Positions 1-8,157 of a stretch of 64,000 nt of DNA are shown piece by piece (the stretch's first letter is position 1; each line of letters begins with the position of its first letter). The DNA lies in the NCBI GenBank assembly GCA_015063325.1, contig SVUK01000003.1, forward strand, positions 124,001 to 188,000, written 5' to 3'. The position numbers and the translations under genes were made by a program. This stretch comes from Oscillospiraceae bacterium. GTDB lineage: Bacteria; Bacillota; Clostridia; Oscillospirales; CAG-272. Below the pieces are notes generated by a model that was not told the DNA's origin, did not search any database, and was given only the letters and a program-made list of their open reading frames with translations.

Positions 1-74
1 TTTTTTCATGTTTTTTACTTTTCTGTATTCTTTATTTTTGTGTTTTTATTCTTTATTTTTTCGTTTTCTTTATT

Positions 75-1211
75 TCAATCCTCGACCCGTTCGCCGAGAA
101 TGTTGCGATACTTTTGATAAAAGGATTCAAAATAGCCGCCGTCCAAAGATTCGCGGATTTTGGCGGTGAGTTCGTTGTAAAACCAAAGGTTATGCGTGAC
201 GCAAAGCGACATTCCCACCGATTCCTTTGCCTTGATCAGATGGCGCAGATAGGATCGCGAATAGTTGCGGCAACAGGGACAACCGCAGGTCTCGTCCAGC
301 GGACGGGGGTCCTTTGCGTATTTCTCGTTGCCCAAATTGATCTTTCCGTGCCACGTGAACAGGTTTCCGTGACGCGCGTTGCGGCTGGGCATGACGCAAT
401 CGAAGAAATCGACCCCCAGGTGCACTGCCTCCAAAATATTGCAAGGTGTTCCAACACCCATCAGGTAGCGCGGCTTGTCCTTTGGCATATAAGGCTCCAC
501 CGCGTCGATAATGCGGTACATTTCCTCGGTCGGCTCTCCCACGGCAAGTCCTCCGATGGCGTACCCTTCACAAGGGACCTCGGCAATCATTTGCATATGC
601 GCAATGCGCAAATCCTCAAAGGTGCTTCCCTGGTTGATTCCGAACAGCATTTGGTGGGGATTGAGCGTATCCGGCAGGCTGTTGAGACGGTCCATTTCGG
701 CACGGCAACGCAAAAGCCACCGGTAGGTGCGCTCCATGCTCTTTTTACAATAGAGGTAGGGCGAGGGGTTCTCCACGCATTCGTCAAACGCCATGGCAAT
801 TGTGGAGGCAAGGTTAGACTGAATTCTCATGCTTTCCTCGGGTCCCATAAAAATCTTCTTGCCGTCGACATGGGAGGAAAAATAGACGCCTTCCTCCTTG
901 ATCCGCCGCAGTTTGGCAAGCGAAAAGACCTGAAATCCGCCGCTGTCGGTCAAAATCGGGCGGTCCCAGTTCATGAATTTATGCAGTCCGCCCATCTCGC
1001 GAATCAAACCATCGCCGGGGCGGATATGCAGGTGGTAGGTATTGGAAAGCTCAACCTGACAGCCGATTTGCCGCAGTTGCATGGTATTGACGCCGCCCTT
1101 GATAGCGGCACAGGTACCGACGTTCATAAACACCGGGGTTTGGATATCCCCATGTACGGTGTGTAAAATTCCGCGGCGCGCACGCCCGTCGGTCGTTAAC
1201 AATTCAAACAT
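75..1211 (-). CDS. tgt: tRNA-guanine (queuine) transglycosylase
   Basis: This enzyme exchanges guanine-34 of GUN-anticodon tRNAs for preQ1 in queuosine synthesis. The 378 residues match bacterial Tgt length. Visible motifs are the base-pocket/general-acid segment TDSGGFQVFSL, the nucleophile segment FDCVMPSRNARHGN and the C-terminal zinc ligands CGCPCC followed by a histidine. The start is the ATG at 1211 (MFELL), preceded by GAAAGG; the frame is open further upstream but lacks a ribosome site. It is the last gene of the miaB-ymcA-mutS-mutL-tgt transcription unit, 40 bases after mutL. No queA is visible in the window. The 74 bases downstream are only T-rich. Confidence 0.96.
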   Translation of the reverse strand: MFELLTTDGRARRGILHTVHGDIQTPVFMNVGTCAAIKGGVNTMQLRQIGCQVELSNTYHLHIRPGDGLIREMGGLHKFMNWDRPILTDSGGFQVFSLAKLRRIKEEGVYFSSHVDGKKIFMGPEESMRIQSNLASTIAMAFDECVENPSPYLYCKKSMERTYRWLLRCRAEMDRLNSLPDTLNPHQMLFGINQGSTFEDLRIAHMQMIAEVPCEGYAIGGLAVGEPTEEMYRIIDAVEPYMPKDKPRYLMGVGTPCNILEAVHLGVDFFDCVMPSRNARHGNLFTWHGKINLGNEKYAKDPRPLDETCGCPCCRNYSRSYLRHLIKAKESVGMSLCVTHNLWFYNELTAKIRESLDGGYFESFYQKYRNILGERVED

Positions 1212-1251
1212 ATAGAGGTTTTTCCTTTCGTTTTTGCAGAGGGACAGATTT

Positions 1252-3423
1252 TCAAAAGCCGGTGCGGTCAAATTGCCGATCCAGCACGCGTTTGGAAAGC
1301 TCCATTGCAACCGGGCGGCCATGGGGACAAAAGGTGATATCCGGCAATTCCATCAGCTTTTGAACCAGCCATTCAATTTCCTCGGAAGCATATTCCCTGC
1401 CCCCCTTGATTGCCGCTTTACAAGCCGCTTGATAAAGCGCCTTTTCAAACAGAATATCACGCGTGAGCTTGACACTGCCGGTGTTGTCAATCAATCGCCC
1501 TGCCATGGTGCCGAGCATGGCGCCCACGGCGCCCGGCTCCACTCCTTGGGGAATCGCATCGGCAAGGACGGTATTTTTTGCATAGCGCAAACGGAATCCG
1601 ATTTTTTGCAACTCTTCGTCAAATTCCTCCAGCGCCGAAACCTCGGCGGCGGTGAGCATGGTCTCCACCGGGAGCATCATCAACTGCGAGGTAACGGGAA
1701 TATTTGCAAGTCCGGCTTTCAGCTCCTCAAAGAGAATGCGCTCATGGGCGGCATGTTGATCCACAAGAAGCAGTTTTTCGCCCGTCTCCACCAAAATATA
1801 GCACCGGAATGCAACCCCCAAAATGCGGTAAGGCGGCAGTTCGGGCACCGGTTCACCGGAACTCGGAATTTCATTTTTTGCCGGAGAAGCCCCCGTTCCG
1901 GCGGCGTTAATCTCCGTGGAAAAATGCGTTTCCGGAACCGAAAGCTCCTCGTTTGGGTTGACCGACGGCGGAAATTTTACATCCATGTGTAGCGGCACGC
2001 GAACGGTGTTTTCGGGCAATTTTTCCGTTTTTTCGGTCTTTATTTCTCCCTTTGGCGACACAGGTATTTCGACCTTTGCCTCTTCTCCCTTTGACGGTAC
2101 ATGTGTTTCGACCTTTGCCTCTTCTCCCTTTGACGGTACATGTGTTTCGACCTTTGCCTCTCCTTTTGGCGGCTCCGCTTTTTCGGATTTTACCGCCGGC
2201 ATTGGTTTTTCCTTCGGTGCAGTTCCCACCACCTCGCGCAAATACTCGGCAGAGGTCATGCGCGATTGCGGCTGGTGCTGAATGGTTTTTCCCACGTCAT
2301 AGGATAGCTGGCGCTGGGAAAGGGAGCCTTGGCGTTCCACCTCGACCGGTGCGGTCGCCTGCGAAATTTTGCCGCCGGGATAGGCAAACGGGTTCTTTTT
2401 CAGCGCCGAATCCAAATTGATATTCGGCCTTGTCACGTTGTTTTCCAGCACGGTGCGCACGGCGTAATAGACCGCCTCGAACACCGCTTTTTCATTGGAA
2501 AACTTTACCTCCAGCTTGGAAGGATGGACATTGACATCCACGCGAGAGGGGTCAAGATCGATGCAAAGCACGCAACAGGGGAATCGCTCGGGCGGCATAT
2601 AGGAGGTGTACGCCTGCTCCAATGCCGCCATGATGGTTTTGCTTTTGACAAACCGCCCGTTGAGAAAGAAATTCTCCTGATTCCGGTTGGCTTTATAGCT
2701 ATCGCTTCTGCCGGTATATCCCGAAACGGTAATGCCATCTGCCCCGGACTGCACCTTGAGCATTCGCGCGGCAAAATCTTTTCCGTACAGTGAATGAATG
2801 GTATGCAACAGGTCGCCGTCCCCTTCGGTTTCCAGCCGGACGCTGCCGTCCACGATCAGGCGGAAGGCGATTTCCGGATGGGAAAGCGCCACTTTTTCCA
2901 CGTTTGCGGAGACCGCCATGGACTCGGTGACGTCCTTTTTGAGGAATTTGCGGCGCGCCGGAACACGGGCAAAGAGATTTTCCACGATGACCGTTGTGCC
3001 GTTGGAACAGCCGTGATCCTCTACGGTGACCTCGCCGCCGCAGGGAGCCGACAGCTGCGCGCCCATGGGCGAATCGGCGGTTTTGGAAAGGATTCGAACA
3101 TCGGTGACCGCCGCGATGGCGGCAAGCGCCTCGCCGCGGAAGCCGAGCGTCATGATGGCGGCAAGATCGTCGCGGTCTTTGATTTTACTGGTGGCATGGC
3201 GGCGCAGAGCAACCGGGAGATCCTCACGGGAAATACCGCACCCGTTATCGCTGACGCGCATGAACGCGATGCCACCCTGTCGAATTTCGACCACGATAGA
3301 AGTTGCTCCGGCATCGATGGAATTTTCCATTAGTTCCTTTATGACAGAGGCAGGTCGATCCACCACCTCACCGGCGGCGATGAGATTTGCGACCTCAAAG
3401 GGCAAAACGTTGATTTTTCCCAT
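1252..3423 (-). CDS. mutL: DNA mismatch repair protein MutL
   Basis: MutL is the ATPase that links MutS mismatch recognition to strand incision. The N-terminal GHKL ATPase region is clear (IAAGEVVDRPASVIKELMENS, then DNGCGI and GFRGEAL). The C-terminal domain carries the metal-dependent nicking motif DQHAAHERILFEE near residue 555, the ACKAAIKGG segment and the CPHGRP motif, as in Bacillus-type MutL endonucleases that work without MutH. The 723 residues are longer than usual because the linker holds a 13-residue tandem repeat (see the repeat at 2060). The start at 3423 follows GGAAAGG. It lies 84 bases after mutS. Confidence 0.97.
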   Translation of the reverse strand: MGKINVLPFEVANLIAAGEVVDRPASVIKELMENSIDAGATSIVVEIRQGGIAFMRVSDNGCGISREDLPVALRRHATSKIKDRDDLAAIMTLGFRGEALAAIAAVTDVRILSKTADSPMGAQLSAPCGGEVTVEDHGCSNGTTVIVENLFARVPARRKFLKKDVTESMAVSANVEKVALSHPEIAFRLIVDGSVRLETEGDGDLLHTIHSLYGKDFAARMLKVQSGADGITVSGYTGRSDSYKANRNQENFFLNGRFVKSKTIMAALEQAYTSYMPPERFPCCVLCIDLDPSRVDVNVHPSKLEVKFSNEKAVFEAVYYAVRTVLENNVTRPNINLDSALKKNPFAYPGGKISQATAPVEVERQGSLSQRQLSYDVGKTIQHQPQSRMTSAEYLREVVGTAPKEKPMPAVKSEKAEPPKGEAKVETHVPSKGEEAKVETHVPSKGEEAKVEIPVSPKGEIKTEKTEKLPENTVRVPLHMDVKFPPSVNPNEELSVPETHFSTEINAAGTGASPAKNEIPSSGEPVPELPPYRILGVAFRCYILVETGEKLLLVDQHAAHERILFEELKAGLANIPVTSQLMMLPVETMLTAAEVSALEEFDEELQKIGFRLRYAKNTVLADAIPQGVEPGAVGAMLGTMAGRLIDNTGSVKLTRDILFEKALYQAACKAAIKGGREYASEEIEWLVQKLMELPDITFCPHGRPVAMELSKRVLDRQFDRTGF
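2060..2166 (-). repeat. 39-bp tandem repeat in the mutL linker
   Basis: About two and a half near-identical 39-bp units encode a 13-residue unit of the type THVPSKGEEAKVE. They sit in the disordered linker between the ATPase and endonuclease domains. Units are in frame, so slippage changes linker length without breaking the gene. Confidence 0.9.
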
Positions 3424-3507
3424 GGTGTTTCCTTTCCAAAGGGAAGCTGGGCTATCCCTTTCGTTTTTTTGATTCTTCAGTTCTCCTCGATGATTCAGGT
3501 CCTTTTT

Positions 3508-6096
3508 TTACAAAAGTTTCTTTTTCAAGTCAAACAGGAAGGACATACATTCAAAGGGAGAAAGTGAATTGAGATCCGCCGCTTTCAGCTCGGCAAGCAC
3601 CTGCTCGTTGACCTGCTGTTCGATGGTGATGACAGAATCGTCCTTTTCCGTTTCCCGTCGTTCGGCGTTTCCGACGGCGCGCGCCGTTTGCTCGACCGAG
3701 GAAAGTACCTCACGGGCGCGCTTAATGACCTCGTTTGGAAGTCCTGCCAGTTTGGCAACCTCGATGCCGTAGCTATCGTCGGTAGATCCGCGCACGATCT
3801 TGCGCAAAAAGATGATGTCCTCGCCGCGCTTTTTTGCCGCGATATGGTAATTGACCACGCCTTCAAATTCCTCTTCCATAGAGGTTAGTTCATGGTAATG
3901 CGTGGCAAACAGCGTCTTTGCGCCGATTTTTTTGCTGTTGGTGTACTCCACGATGGCGCGCGCAATGCTCATGCCGTCAAAAGTAGACGTACCGCGCCCG
4001 ACTTCGTCGTAAATGATCAGGCTCCTCTTAGTCGCGTTTTTGAGGATGTAGGAGACCTCGTTCATTTCCAGCATGAAGGTCGACTGCCCGGAGGCAAGAT
4101 CATCTGAAGCTCCTACGCGCGTAAACACCTTATCCACCACGCCCACTCTTGCCTCGCTTGCCGGAACAAACGAGCCGATTTGCGCCATCACGGTGATGAG
4201 CGCGACCTGCCGCATATAAGTGGATTTACCCGCCATGTTCGGTCCGGTGATGAGCATAAGTCGGTTCTTACCGGTATCCAATTCCGCATCGTTCGGCACG
4301 AAATAGGTATCCTTGACAAACTGCTCCACAACCGGATGCCGTCCGTCTTTGATGGAAATGATATCTCCGGCATCGATCTCCGGACAAACGTATCGGTTTT
4401 TGGTGGCGACGGTTGCCAGCGAGAGGTAGGCATCCAGCTCGGCAAGCAATGCCGCCGATTTTTGGATTCTTGCGCTCTGCTCGGCAACAAAGGCACGCAC
4501 CTCTTGGAAAAGGTCGTATTCCAGTGCGCAGTCGCGGTCGGAGGCACCCAAAATGGTGGCTTCCATATCCTTGAGCGCCGGGGTGATATACCGCTCCGAA
4601 CCGACCAGCGTTTGTTTGCGGATATATTCTTCGGGTACGAGATCCCGATAGGAATTTGTGACTTCGATATAGTAGCCGAACACGCGGTTATAGGCAATGC
4701 GCAATGTTTTAATGCCGGTTTTTTCGCGCTCCTCGGCTTCTACCTTCCGCACCCACTCGCTGCCATTATTCATGATGGCGCGCAGTTCGTCCACGTCCTT
4801 GTTGTAGCCGGAGCGGATCATTTTGCCCTCGCGAACCGAGAGCGGCGGCTCTTCGGCGATGGATTCGTCAATCCGTGCGGCAACGTCCTCCAAAAGGTCC
4901 AGTTCCGCGTGAATCTTGCAGAGCCGCTCGCTTTGACAGTCGCCCAGAATGCGGACGACCTCGGGAATGACGGCGACCGTTCCGTAAACGGCGCGCAGAT
5001 CCTTGGCGTTTGCCGTTCCGTAGACGATCCGGGTGACGAGGCGCTCCAGATCATGGACGCCGGAAAGCACGTCCGAAAGTTCCTCCCGGAGCATGAAAGC
5101 GCCGGCAAGCTCGCCCACTGCTCCCTGGCGGCGTTTGATTTCCGATGTGGATAGCAACGGATGCTCCACCCATTTGCGCAAGCAACGCGCGCCGGGCGCC
5201 GTTTTGGTTCGATCCAGCACCCAAAGGAGCGAGCCGCGCTTTTCTTTGGTGCGCATCGACTCGGTCAACTCCAAATTCCGTCGGGTGTTGACGTCCATTT
5301 CCAAATACTGTCCGTCGGTATAGACATTGAGTTCTTTTAAGTAGGAAATATCGCGCTTTTCGCTTTCGCGGATGTAATCCAGCATGGCGCCGACCGCCGA
5401 AGTCATGGCGGCATTGGAATAGACCTCGCTCTTGATACTTTCGCCGAAATGCTCGCGCACGGTCTTGCGGCAGGATTCGGGATCAAAGCGCGCGGTTTGT
5501 GCGTCGGAGAGCATGATTTCGGGGTGCGCCGAAAGATAATCACCCACAGATCCCATATGCGTTTTGCTGATATTGCACAGGATCTCTCGCGGCGCGTAGG
5601 TGCCGAGCTCGTTGCGGATACGGTCGTTCATTCCGGCGCCCGAGAACGAGGTAACGTAAATTTGCGCCGTGGAAATATCGGCGAAGCAGACGCCGCTTTC
5701 AAATTCGCCCATGGCAAGCGTGCACAAGTAGTTATTCTTTTGCTCGGAAAGCAGATCTGCCTCGATCAGCGTTCCCGGTGTAACGATACGGATAACCTCA
5801 CGCTTGACCAGTCCCTTTGCCAACGCGGGATCTTCGGTTTGCTCGCAGATGGCAACTTTATATCCTTTTTCGATCAGTTTGCCGATATAAAGGTCTGCCG
5901 AATGGAAGGGCACGCCGCACATAGGGGCACGCTCCGCCTCGCCGCAATCGCGGCCGGTCAACGTCAATTCCAGTTCGCGCGAGCCGATGACGGCGTCATC
6001 GAAAAACAGTTCGTAAAAGTCGCCGAGCCGGTAGAAAAGCAGATAATCCTTATATTGATTTTTGATCTCGAAATACTGCTCCATCATGGGAGTCAT
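3508..6096 (-). CDS. mutS: DNA mismatch recognition protein MutS
   Basis: MutS binds base mismatches and small loops and recruits MutL. The 862 residues fit the MutS1 family. The mismatch-binding N-terminus is intact (TPMMEQYFEIK, then LFYRLGDFYELF with the Phe-x-Glu-type contact region). The C-terminal ABC-type ATPase has Walker A GPNMAGKSTYMRQ and the signature/Walker B run ending DEVGRGTSTFDG, then a helix-turn-helix tail. I choose the ATG at 6096, which has AAAGGGGG upstream and aligns with the family N-terminus; the open frame to 6150 adds an unlikely extension. It starts 26 bases after the YmcA/YlbF gene. Confidence 0.97.
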   Translation of the reverse strand: MTPMMEQYFEIKNQYKDYLLFYRLGDFYELFFDDAVIGSRELELTLTGRDCGEAERAPMCGVPFHSADLYIGKLIEKGYKVAICEQTEDPALAKGLVKREVIRIVTPGTLIEADLLSEQKNNYLCTLAMGEFESGVCFADISTAQIYVTSFSGAGMNDRIRNELGTYAPREILCNISKTHMGSVGDYLSAHPEIMLSDAQTARFDPESCRKTVREHFGESIKSEVYSNAAMTSAVGAMLDYIRESEKRDISYLKELNVYTDGQYLEMDVNTRRNLELTESMRTKEKRGSLLWVLDRTKTAPGARCLRKWVEHPLLSTSEIKRRQGAVGELAGAFMLREELSDVLSGVHDLERLVTRIVYGTANAKDLRAVYGTVAVIPEVVRILGDCQSERLCKIHAELDLLEDVAARIDESIAEEPPLSVREGKMIRSGYNKDVDELRAIMNNGSEWVRKVEAEEREKTGIKTLRIAYNRVFGYYIEVTNSYRDLVPEEYIRKQTLVGSERYITPALKDMEATILGASDRDCALEYDLFQEVRAFVAEQSARIQKSAALLAELDAYLSLATVATKNRYVCPEIDAGDIISIKDGRHPVVEQFVKDTYFVPNDAELDTGKNRLMLITGPNMAGKSTYMRQVALITVMAQIGSFVPASEARVGVVDKVFTRVGASDDLASGQSTFMLEMNEVSYILKNATKRSLIIYDEVGRGTSTFDGMSIARAIVEYTNSKKIGAKTLFATHYHELTSMEEEFEGVVNYHIAAKKRGEDIIFLRKIVRGSTDDSYGIEVAKLAGLPNEVIKRAREVLSSVEQTARAVGNAERRETEKDDSVITIEQQVNEQVLAELKAADLNSLSPFECMSFLFDLKKKLL

Positions 6097-6122
6097 GGGC
6101 GTGTTCCCCCTTTCGTGCTTTT

Positions 6123-6515
6123 TTAGTGACAGCCGCCGCAGGTACTGCAATCGTGGGTGCAGGCGCTCCCCGGCAGCTCGCCGGTAATTTCATAGTTGAT
6201 TGCCGCATTGACGCGCTCCATCAGATCGTTGACGGCTTTTTGCGCGGCGGCAAGCGTTTGGTAGGATGCGTTTTCATTGATGGCGCGGTAGAGTTCGTCG
6301 ATACGATTTTGGATCGCCTCGATCAGGTGCAGGTCCTTCCCCTCCTGTTTGCCGATCTCGCCGGCGAGCAGGGTTTGCTGGACTTCATATTCCTTTCGCA
6401 GGCGCAAAAGCGCCGCATCGTTCTCGTATGCCTCTTTTGCCGTTTCCAGCGCTTTTAAGCGATCATCGGCTTTAAGCGCCTTTCCCAACTGCGCGGCAAG
6501 TTCAAAAATTTCCAT
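6123..6515 (-). CDS. YlbF/YmcA family regulator with Cys-rich tail
   Basis: This 130-residue, mostly helical protein belongs to the YlbF/YmcA family. In Bacillus subtilis these proteins form the Ric (Y) complex with YaaT and affect competence, sporulation and mRNA processing. Its place between miaB and mutS matches the ymcA locus of B. subtilis, so YmcA is the likelier orthologue. The C-terminus holds a cysteine/histidine cluster (ACTHDCSTCGGCH) suited to binding an iron-sulfur cluster or zinc. The start is ATG 6515 after GAAAGGA; a TTG at 6536 is in frame but upstream of that site. YlbF versus YmcA cannot be settled by eye. Confidence 0.85.
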   Translation of the reverse strand: MEIFELAAQLGKALKADDRLKALETAKEAYENDAALLRLRKEYEVQQTLLAGEIGKQEGKDLHLIEAIQNRIDELYRAINENASYQTLAAAQKAVNDLMERVNAAINYEITGELPGSACTHDCSTCGGCH

Positions 6516-6536
6516 AGGTCGCTTTCCTTTCAGCAA

Positions 6537-7964
6537 TTAATCTTCCGCCGGTTCGCCTTGCAGGGCAAACGGCTCGGCGCCGGTGATTTTGACACGCACG
6601 AATTTGCCCCGATCGGCGGTATCGCCCTGCCAAAAAACGAGCTTATTCCCTTCGGTTCGTCCGCTGATGGTCAAAGAATCATTTTTGCTTTCCCCGTCGC
6701 ACAACACGCGCAAGGTTTTGCCGATCAGCTCCGTATTTTTTTCCAGTCCGATGACGTTCTGCCGTGCAAGCAGGCGGTCAAAACGCGTGTGGGTCACGTC
6801 TGCCGGCACTTGATTTTCCATCTCTGCTGCAGGCGTGCCCTTTCTGGGCGAATAGATGAACGAAAAAATCATATCGAACCTTGCACGGTCGATCATTTTC
6901 AGCGTCGCTTCAAAATCCTCTTCGCTCTCGCCCGGAAAACCGACAATAATATCTGACGTGACCGTTACGTCCGGCATTTTTTCGCGCAGATAATCCAGCG
7001 TTTGGGTATAGGTTTCAGTAGTATATCGCCGGTTCATCTTCTTCAAAACGGCGTCGCTTCCCGATTGCAACGGCAGATGGAACTGATGGGCAATATGGGT
7101 AGAAGCCGCCATAACGTCGATCAGTTTTTTGCCGGCGTCCTTCGGGTGGCTGGTCATAAAGCGGAGGACGTAATCTCCCTGGATTTTATCCGCCTCGGCA
7201 AGCAGATCGGCAAAATCCCAGCCGGCTTTGGTGCCCTTGCCGTAGGAATTGACGTTCTGCCCCAAAAGGGTGATATCGCGGTAGCCTGCGGCGACAAGCG
7301 AACGAATTTCCTCCAAAATCGGTTCCGGCTCGCGACTCCTCTCCCTGCCCCGAACATAGGGGACGATGCAATAGGAGCAAAAATTGTTGCACCCGTACAT
7401 GATCGAAACCCACGCGCGGTAGCCGTTCTCGCGGCGGATCGGCAACCCTTCGGCAACCGCGGTCTCCTCGGCTCCTGCGCGAAACACGCGGCGGTGGGTG
7501 CTTGTCCACTCCCAAAGAAGGCAGGGAAACGATTGCAGCATGGAAGTTCCGAAGATGAAATTGACATAGGGATACCGCCGTTTGATCTCCTCGGCGCGGT
7601 GCTCCTGCGAAACCATGCAACCGCACATAGCGATGACAAGCTCCGGGTTTTGCGCCTTGAGATGTTTATACTGCCCAACGGTGGAAAGCGCGCGCTTTTC
7701 GGCGTGCTCACGCACGGCGCAGGTGTTAACCACGATCAGATCCGCCTGCTCGGGCGCATCGGCAATCCCATATCCCATTGCCTGTGCCATTCCTGCAATC
7801 TTTTCGCTGTCCGCCTCGTTTTGCTGACAGCCGAAAGTCAGAACAAATGCGCGGCGAGAACGCCCCGATTCCATAGCGTAACGGTCGTTTTCCTGCCGCA
7901 TGAGCCGGGTTGCATCCATGGTATTCAAAATCGTTTTGCCGGCTTGCGGTCTGCTTGTCTCCAT
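6537..7964 (-). CDS. miaB: tRNA-2-methylthio-N6-dimethylallyladenosine synthase MiaB
   Basis: MiaB adds the 2-methylthio group to i6A-37 of tRNAs that read UNN codons. The 475-residue protein has the UPF0004 domain with its cysteines (FGCQQNEADSEK near residue 45), the radical-SAM CxxxCxxC motif (GCNNFCSYCIVPYVRGRE) and a C-terminal TRAM domain. The start is ATG 7964, with GAGGT six bases upstream; the longer frame to 8006 has no ribosome site. It is the first gene of the operon driven from the promoter at 8018-8046. Confidence 0.96.
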   Translation of the reverse strand: METSRPQAGKTILNTMDATRLMRQENDRYAMESGRSRRAFVLTFGCQQNEADSEKIAGMAQAMGYGIADAPEQADLIVVNTCAVREHAEKRALSTVGQYKHLKAQNPELVIAMCGCMVSQEHRAEEIKRRYPYVNFIFGTSMLQSFPCLLWEWTSTHRRVFRAGAEETAVAEGLPIRRENGYRAWVSIMYGCNNFCSYCIVPYVRGRERSREPEPILEEIRSLVAAGYRDITLLGQNVNSYGKGTKAGWDFADLLAEADKIQGDYVLRFMTSHPKDAGKKLIDVMAASTHIAHQFHLPLQSGSDAVLKKMNRRYTTETYTQTLDYLREKMPDVTVTSDIIVGFPGESEEDFEATLKMIDRARFDMIFSFIYSPRKGTPAAEMENQVPADVTHTRFDRLLARQNVIGLEKNTELIGKTLRVLCDGESKNDSLTISGRTEGNKLVFWQGDTADRGKFVRVKITGAEPFALQGEPAED

Positions 7965-8017
7965 TCTTTTACCTCGGTTTTCGAACAACATTTTCAGATA
8001 AAACAATATTCTGTTTT

Positions 8018-8046
8018 ATTATACCATATTATAAAATAAAAGTCAA
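8018..8046 (-). promoter_or_regulatory. sigma-A promoter of the miaB-mutSL-tgt operon
   Basis: Read on the minus strand, TTGACT and TATAAT are separated by 17 bases, about 50 bases upstream of miaB. It is back to back with the promoter at 8085. Confidence 0.85.
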
Positions 8047-8084
8047 TATTTGCCGACTATTTCGCTCCGCTGACTTTTTTGTAC

Positions 8085-8113
8085 TTGACAAAAAAAGGCT
8101 CTTTTGGTATAAT
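8085..8113 (+). promoter_or_regulatory. sigma-A promoter of the acyl-CoA synthetase gene
   Basis: A consensus TTGACA (8085-8090) and TATAAT (8108-8113) are spaced by 17 bases. The gene starts 45 bases downstream behind AGGAGGT. Confidence 0.9.
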
Positions 8114-8157
8114 AGATTGATTCATTTGTTTTCTTTTGAAACAGGAGGTTACAACTT

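Noticed and set aside
114-1166. A 350-codon open frame opposite tgt
   Set aside because: Tgt catalytic and zinc motifs are intact on the minus strand; the opposite frame has no start signal.
4180-6126. Long open frames opposite mutS
   Set aside because: They are antisense shadows of a universally conserved gene.
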